From Hominisplanchenecus_A murintestinalis (GTDB lineage: Bacteria; Bacillota; Clostridia; Lachnospirales; Lachnospiraceae): 9,384 bases of DNA. A model generated the notes under the pieces. The model worked only from the letters and a program-made list of their open reading frames with translations. It searched no databases and was not told the DNA's origin. Position numbers and translations under genes: made by a program. The stretch spans positions 1-9,384 of the forward strand of contig NZ_CALPCM010000062.1 in the NCBI RefSeq assembly GCF_943193015.1. The letters run 5' to 3'. This document shows, piece by piece, positions 5,653 through 9,384 of the stretch. Position 1 is the first letter of the stretch. Every line of letters starts with the position of its first letter.

Positions 5653-6537
5653 TTAGACATCCTCCTCTTCCTCACCAGTTTCAAACAAATCTGCAAATTT
5701 TCTCAATGCAGCATTCAACGGTAATTCCATTGCTTCCTGTGCTAATTGCACAGAGGTCTTATCAGAATATAACATCTCATTTTCCAAGTCTACTCCACGT
5801 TTCTCATAGGCCTTTGATAAAGAAATATACCAATTTGTACCTGCATAATTTTCAATGCCATTCTCTTGCTTTAATTCTTCAAAAACATATACTAAGGCAG
5901 GGAAAACCATCATGGAGTTCAATATTGGTTGAAATTCTTCTTTGTCACAGAAACGAGAGTAAATCTCATACTCTTCTAATCCCAAACCGATACCAATTTG
6001 TGCAGTTGACAATTCCACCTCCATTGGTTTTGGTTCTGTTGTTAACCGCTTATACACCTTAAAAATTGAACTTGCGCTGTTAAATTCTTCGTAATTCTTT
6101 ACAATATCAATAGCTGGTATATTTTTATACGCAAGAATACTTCCTTTCGACAGTTCGAATGACAGCCCTTGATAATCATCGTCCCAATTAGAATTCACAA
6201 AATGATTAACATCTTTTTTTGTCACTATTAAAACGATAATTTCTATTCTTCCGTTAATTCTTCCAATCGGAATTTCTTTGCTTACGTGATTGGAAATATC
6301 ATGAATCGTAGTTCTATATGATGTGTTTGCGCATTCAATATGAATCACATATTCAGCATCACCTTCCAGGATCATTTTCTGAAGTTCTTTGTTATCCATT
6401 TCTATATCGAAATCAAACAACAGATTATTAACACCATTCATTTTATACTGCACATCTGCATCAAAGACAGAATCAGTGTAATCATCTCTTTCTTCGCTTA
6501 GAACTGGATATGTATATAATCTTTTAGTTATGTTCAT
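5653..6537 (-). CDS. Unrecognised third operon protein (294 aa), conserved-looking
   Basis: I do not recognise a named domain. The N-terminal two-thirds reads as a beta-rich fold (alternating hydrophobic strands such as YVIHIECANTSYRTTI and RIEIIVLIVTKK), followed by FELSKGSILAY and SIFKVYKR, then a helical C-terminal part (about 195-290) containing ILNSMMVFPALVYVFEEL, and a short acidic end EEEEDV. There is no signal peptide or membrane span. I place the start at the third codon of the longest frame (ATG at 6535-6537) because GGAGGT is 8 bp from it but only 2 bp from the upstream ATG (6541-6543). The gene overlaps the end of the GHKL ATPase gene by 14 bp and abuts the DUF6339-like gene, so the three products are probably made together and may form a complex. 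The layout suggests a structural or adaptor subunit; that is inference. Confidence 0.85.
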   Translation of the reverse strand: MNITKRLYTYPVLSEERDDYTDSVFDADVQYKMNGVNNLLFDFDIEMDNKELQKMILEGDAEYVIHIECANTSYRTTIHDISNHVSKEIPIGRINGRIEIIVLIVTKKDVNHFVNSNWDDDYQGLSFELSKGSILAYKNIPAIDIVKNYEEFNSASSIFKVYKRLTTEPKPMEVELSTAQIGIGLGLEEYEIYSRFCDKEEFQPILNSMMVFPALVYVFEELKQENGIENYAGTNWYISLSKAYEKRGVDLENEMLYSDKTSVQLAQEAMELPLNAALRKFADLFETGEEEEDV

Positions 6538-8437
6538 ATACATTTACCTCCATCGCATAATCCCGGTTATCAAGCAAAGCGATTTCAAACTGGACTTTTT
6601 CGTTTCCCTTCATACTAGAAAAATCTACACCTTCCGAACTCTTCTTTATTCCTGTGCACCCCATCAACTCTGATGCAGAATGGATGGCCAGTCGATTTGA
6701 TTTACCATTTTCACCAACTGTAACAATCTCAACATGCCCTGCACAAATATCCCGTGGCAAAATAAAGGAAACTCTATAAGTGTTTCTCGATGTCTTTATA
6801 ACTCTAACATTCTTAAGTTCTTGGTTTATATCTCCACCATATCTTTTATGTACGGTATCATGTCCACCTTGTTCCGCTCTTCCTTTATGAGAATCCTTTT
6901 TACTCCTATGTCTAGTACCGCCTAAATTCCGAGTTGTTGGATCACCTCCATCAGAACCGATGGTTCCTTCCGTATCCGTGTTTTTCGACTTTCCATTTCC
7001 ATCACTGCCGTAAAATAAACCCTTTGGCTTTGTTTTTGATGTTCGAGGCTGAATTGTAATGGAACCAATCGTATCTTGAAGACTTTCTTTATTGCTGTCA
7101 TCTCCACGCTGATTAGTCTTATCCGATTCCTTCTGAAGAACACCAGCCAAACCTGCAACTTCAATTTCATCGTCACTGGAATGTTCACCCAACGTTTGAA
7201 TACAGCCTCTTATCCAATCCTTTAGCTCATTGTTATATTCTTTTGCAAGCGGCACATTTGTTGAGTGTCTGCTTGGCAACCACTTATCATGTGCTGGCGT
7301 TTCCATTTCTCTAAAGAATTCATTAAGCTCTTTACCTTCCATTTCAAGCACACCAGAAAATGAAATAATTCTCGACATATTACCCAATGCAAATAATTTC
7401 ATTCCGGAAGATCTAGTGATGAGAATTTTTCTATTCAATTTCTCCGAAGGATCGACCAGAACGCTAAGTTTTAGAGTTCCCATCCCGTGAAAGTCCTTTT
7501 TGAACACTTTTGTTTCAGGTCGAACAAGCACTTGGTAGTACCAATATGCATTTTTTATTTTTGAGTTATACGTGCTGAGATAACTTGCAAGCGTAGAATT
7601 ATCGATGACTTTATTGTCAACTGTAACACTTAATAAATTCTTGTGAATAGACATCAAGAAATTTTCTAGAACCTCGTTAATTACATCGCTATTCCATTCA
7701 TGTCCCGCATTAAATCCGTACACAAAAACATCTGTACCAATCTCAGTTCTCTGATATAGTTTTTCCAACTCACTGATAGAATCAACAGGTAAGTTACCTT
7801 CCGGATTTCCGTAATAACCAATTCCAGTTGTCATCGTATTCATACTATTGCTTAAATCTTCTGGAAAAGATATAAAGCGTGACATTCCCTGTGCAGCAGT
7901 CTCTTGATCTTCATTTAGAGTTCTATAAAAAACTAATCTATAATCCGAATTTGTAAATGGTGCGTTCTTTCCTATTCCAAATGCTCCGGCTTTATCACCC
8001 GTTTTTGTCGCACCACCATCGAGTTTTGTCAATGCATTCCAGCCTTCGTCACTATCCTCATATGGATGGCTAAGTCCAGTTGTGTTGAAATCGCTAATTC
8101 GCAAAACAACTGTATTAGGCTTCTTAATTGCATTTAATGCCTTTGTCAGTACCTTAATGGTCTTTTCACTATTCTTTTTCGACCAATAATCATAAGCCTT
8201 CTGAATTTTAGAAGCGTACTGCTCATATCCAGGAATATCAGAAGAAGGAATTCTATACTGTTCAAAATCAACTTTGATGGTCGCATTACTGCCTTCCACC
8301 GCTGCATCTAATGAGTTTTGACAAATTTCTCTTGCAAGCGACTGTATCTCTGTTCCTGTAAAGGTTTCAATGCCTGCGTCCGATACTCCACGCACTTGTC
8401 CAAATCCATTATGCGGAAACTTCCATTCAATAGTCAT
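6524..8437 (-). CDS. GHKL (MORC/HSP90-like) ATPase of a restriction-like defence operon
   Basis: The 637-aa protein has a complete Bergerat-fold ATP site. The N-box is EICQNSLDA (37-45, with E37 as general base and N41 for Mg); the D-x-G-type loop is RISDFNTTGL (113-122); the glycine lid is GAFGIGKNAPF (151-161). A second domain (about 200-410) contains VLVDPSEKLNRKILITR and SGMKLFALG, similar to the S5-like transducer domain that follows GHKL domains in MORC, MutL and HSP90. Residues about 425-535 are a hydrophilic K/S/G-rich linker. A beta-rich C-terminal domain (about 540-637) ends the protein. GHKL ATPases of this kind are known in bacterial restriction-like loci with Z1 helicases. The start has GAGG 8 bp upstream. 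The gene begins 5 bp after the 74-aa gene and overlaps the next by 14 bp. Likely an ATP-driven clamp or DNA-engaging motor; the target is unknown. Confidence 0.87.
   Translation of the reverse strand: MTIEWKFPHNGFGQVRGVSDAGIETFTGTEIQSLAREICQNSLDAAVEGSNATIKVDFEQYRIPSSDIPGYEQYASKIQKAYDYWSKKNSEKTIKVLTKALNAIKKPNTVVLRISDFNTTGLSHPYEDSDEGWNALTKLDGGATKTGDKAGAFGIGKNAPFTNSDYRLVFYRTLNEDQETAAQGMSRFISFPEDLSNSMNTMTTGIGYYGNPEGNLPVDSISELEKLYQRTEIGTDVFVYGFNAGHEWNSDVINEVLENFLMSIHKNLLSVTVDNKVIDNSTLASYLSTYNSKIKNAYWYYQVLVRPETKVFKKDFHGMGTLKLSVLVDPSEKLNRKILITRSSGMKLFALGNMSRIISFSGVLEMEGKELNEFFREMETPAHDKWLPSRHSTNVPLAKEYNNELKDWIRGCIQTLGEHSSDDEIEVAGLAGVLQKESDKTNQRGDDSNKESLQDTIGSITIQPRTSKTKPKGLFYGSDGNGKSKNTDTEGTIGSDGGDPTTRNLGGTRHRSKKDSHKGRAEQGGHDTVHKRYGGDINQELKNVRVIKTSRNTYRVSFILPRDICAGHVEIVTVGENGKSNRLAIHSASELMGCTGIKKSSEGVDFSSMKGNEKVQFEIALLDNRDYAMEVNVYEHN
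6546..6551 (-). promoter_or_regulatory. Ribosome binding site that decides the start of the third operon gene
   Basis: GGAGGT lies 8 bp before the ATG at 6537 and only 2 bp before the ATG at 6543. Normal spacing selects the downstream ATG, giving a protein beginning MNITKRLY. Confidence 0.7.
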
Positions 8438-8442
8438 CTAAA

Positions 8443-8667
8443 TCACCTCAACGTAAATTTGCTTTCTTTATTGCTATTATCCTGATACTTGCTTTTACAA
8501 GTTTTTAATTCTGATTCTAGTGCAGAGAAAATCTTTTTTACGTCTTCATCAGTGTATTCATATGTTGCGGTATTAGAGCAGTTACTTAAAAGTCGAATCA
8601 TATCAATAATTTTATTTGTTCTAGCTTCAGCAACTCTTATAAATTTATCATGCTTCGATTCAGCCAT
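8443..8667 (-). CDS. Small helical protein, first gene of the GHKL operon
   Basis: The 74-aa product is charged and predicted helical: KFIRVAEARTNKIIDMIRLL (8-27), then a short NCSNTATYEYTDEDV segment, then a second helix KKIFSALESELKTCKSKY. I recall similar small proteins with the pattern AEARxxK...YxYTDEDVxKIF near mobile and defence genes, without a known function. Two amphipathic helices around a conserved loop suit a small partner or regulatory protein, or a possible DNA-binding element. AAGGAG is 7 bp before the ATG and a near-consensus promoter lies just upstream. Its TGA overlaps the ribosome binding site of the ATPase gene, which starts 5 bp later, so expression is coupled. It could be a regulator or an antitoxin-like partner of the system; both are guesses. 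Confidence 0.83.
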   Translation of the reverse strand: MAESKHDKFIRVAEARTNKIIDMIRLLSNCSNTATYEYTDEDVKKIFSALESELKTCKSKYQDNSNKESKFTLR

Positions 8668-8698
8668 AATTTTTCTCCTTATCGTACATTTTTATTTT

Positions 8699-8727
8699 AT
8701 CATACACATTTCAACTATATTTGTCAA
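8699..8727 (-). promoter_or_regulatory. Strong sigma-70/sigma-A promoter of the four-gene operon
   Basis: On the minus strand TTGACA (8722-8727) and TATGAT (8699-8704) are separated by exactly 17 bp, with TGTG immediately before the -10 box. The surroundings are very AT-rich, which would help melting. Transcription would start about 25-30 bp before the 74-aa gene. TGTATGATAA and TGTACGATAA recur close together here (over the -10 box and in the leader), a possible operator pair. Confidence 0.85.
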
Positions 8728-8780
8728 TATATCGCAATTATTTCTAAATTATTTTTCATATAATTTTATTATTTGCAAAT

Positions 8781-8807
8781 TAAAACGTCCAGACTTCCGT
8801 CTGGACG
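8781..8807 (-). terminator. Rho-independent terminator behind the polymerase fragment
   Basis: CGTCCAGAC (8786-8794) and GTCTGGACG (8799-8807) form a perfect 9-bp stem. On the minus strand the loop is GGAA, a stable GNRA-type tetraloop, and TTTTAATTT follows the stem. It separates the polymerase fragment from the operon promoter, insulating the operon from upstream transcription. Confidence 0.85.
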
Positions 8808-8826
8808 CTGCTAATTTCTTTATATT

Positions 8827-9240
8827 TTATGGAAAAAAATGAATGCCGTGTGTTTCTGTCTCCATGCGTTCACGGATAGTCTTTTTCACACATCGATCAA
8901 CTGCCCACCAGAACTGCACGATATTCGGATTCGCATTTCTCCATGAATCTACAAGTGGCTGAAGTTCATCTTCTGATAATCCCATCTCGATGGCACCCAT
9001 CGCAGTTAAGGCTCCTACGGATCCTCCATATCCAAGGGCAAGTTCCGCAATCTTACCTTTTTGACGCAGTTCCCCATTCACACCATGCTTTTCCACCGGA
9101 ACTCCAAACATGGCCGATGCCGATGCACAATAGATGTCTCCATTATTTTTGAAGACCTCACTTCTCCATTCTTCCTTTGCAAGATACGAAAGCACTCTTG
9201 CTTCAATGGCAGAAAAGTCAGCCACCACAAATTTCATTCC
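8827..9240 (-). pseudogene. Fragment of a phage-type family A DNA polymerase
   Basis: About 136 residues of the palm/fingers region survive. Motif A is VVADFSAIEARV, with the metal-binding Asp at residue 7 counting from the ATG at 9237. Motif B is RQKGKIAELALGYGG, with R58, K62, Y70 and G71. Full phage-type polymerases of this family are several hundred residues long; here the exonuclease and N-terminal parts are missing, and the frame ends soon after ETHGIHF, before motif C (the catalytic H-D-E), so the product cannot be an active polymerase. Upstream of the ATG the in-frame codon GGA still fits the family (G-x-K/R-F), but a TAA closes the frame at 9277-9279. No ribosome binding site is evident. 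The segment looks richer in G+C than the operon beside it. It marks a former prophage or phage-like replication module, cut on both sides. Confidence 0.85.
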
Positions 9241-9384
9241 TAGTATAATAATGGTGTAGTCAAGAATGACTACTGGTTAATAGTTACAAAGTCCAATCTA
9301 ATAAATCTATATGATATTGGGGTCAAAAGCCCCGCTATAGTACCTTGAAAAGTTCATATATTTTGTAGTAAATACAAGCCTAAA
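9241..9384. other. Gene-free end segment with two small hairpins, possible insertion-element end
   Basis: No credible gene is visible. Two inverted repeats stand out: GTAGTCA (9256-9262) with TGACTAC (9267-9273) around a 4-base loop, and GGGG (9319-9322) with CCCC (9330-9333) around TCAAAAG. Polymerase homology stops at about 9240, exactly where this segment begins, so it probably entered the polymerase gene by insertion or deletion. Subterminal hairpins are typical of IS200/IS605-type ends, but no transposase is in view and the call is weak. Confidence 0.3.

Noticed and set aside
5706..6062. 118-codon plus-strand frame opposite the third operon gene
   Set aside because: Antisense to a gene that has a good ribosome binding site and operon coupling; no features of its own.
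6538..6543. Upstream ATG (6543) as start of the third operon gene
   Set aside because: It is only 2 bp from GGAGGT, too close for ribosome binding; the ATG at 6537 has normal 8-bp spacing.
6922..7188. 88-codon minus-strand frame inside the GHKL ATPase gene in another phase
   Set aside because: It coincides with the low-complexity linker of the ATPase, where alternative frames stay open by composition.
8489..8842. 117-codon plus-strand frame over the promoter and terminator
   Set aside because: It crosses the 74-aa gene, the operon promoter and the terminator; it is an AT-rich shadow.
8943..9243. Plus-strand frames opposite the polymerase fragment
   Set aside because: The minus strand carries polymerase motifs A and B; the plus frames have no recognisable features.

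Overview
The window is AT-rich, and its gene and signal style (strong AGGAGG-type ribosome binding sites, a TTGACA/TATGAT promoter, rho-independent terminators) points to a Firmicute, probably a gut clostridium of the Lachnospiraceae type. That placement is an inference from style and from the protein families. Every gene I accept lies on the minus strand, so transcription runs from high to low coordinates. The content is accessory: a defence-like island among prophage and transposon debris, with no housekeeping genes.

Layout in the direction of transcription. (1) 9384-9241 holds two short hairpins and no gene; it may be the end of an inserted element. (2) 9240-8827 is a fragment of a phage-type family A DNA polymerase with motifs A and B. 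It lacks the N-terminal part and motif C, and a good terminator follows (8807-8781). (3) A strong promoter (8727-8699) starts a tightly packed four-gene operon (8667-4585): a 74-aa helical protein, a 637-aa GHKL (MORC/HSP90-like) ATPase, a 294-aa protein of unknown function, and a DUF6339-like protein with an acidic linker and a C-terminal GreA/GreB-type domain. (4) 4578-4517 carries two mutually exclusive hairpins. (5) 4513-4154 is a detached C-terminal tail of an RlmD/RumA-type 23S rRNA uracil methyltransferase. It lies 13 bp before (6) a 790-aa RloC/PrrC-like AAA_13 ATPase with a CPFC zinc-hook-like motif and a plausible R-E-H anticodon-nuclease triad (4140-1768). (7) After a 264-bp regulatory gap comes a DUF1016/YhcG-family PD-(D/E)XK nuclease (1503-427). 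(8) 426-1 holds a palindrome that also occurs inside the DUF1016 gene, a 44-aa small ORF, two terminator-like hairpins, and three TCATCTG repeats that look like an IS21-family end.

How the parts may work together. The GHKL operon belongs to the class of ATPase loci linked to restriction-like systems (MORC/Z1-type). Here it lacks the usual Z1 helicase, PD-(D/E)XK endonuclease and DNA methylase. Its most distinctive feature is the GreA/B-like domain on the last gene, which suggests contact with RNA polymerase. Downstream lie a putative tRNA-cutting suicide enzyme and a YhcG-type nuclease. The likely reading is a stacked anti-phage island built into a decayed phage polymerase locus. The family assignments come from motif recognition; the joint function is inference.
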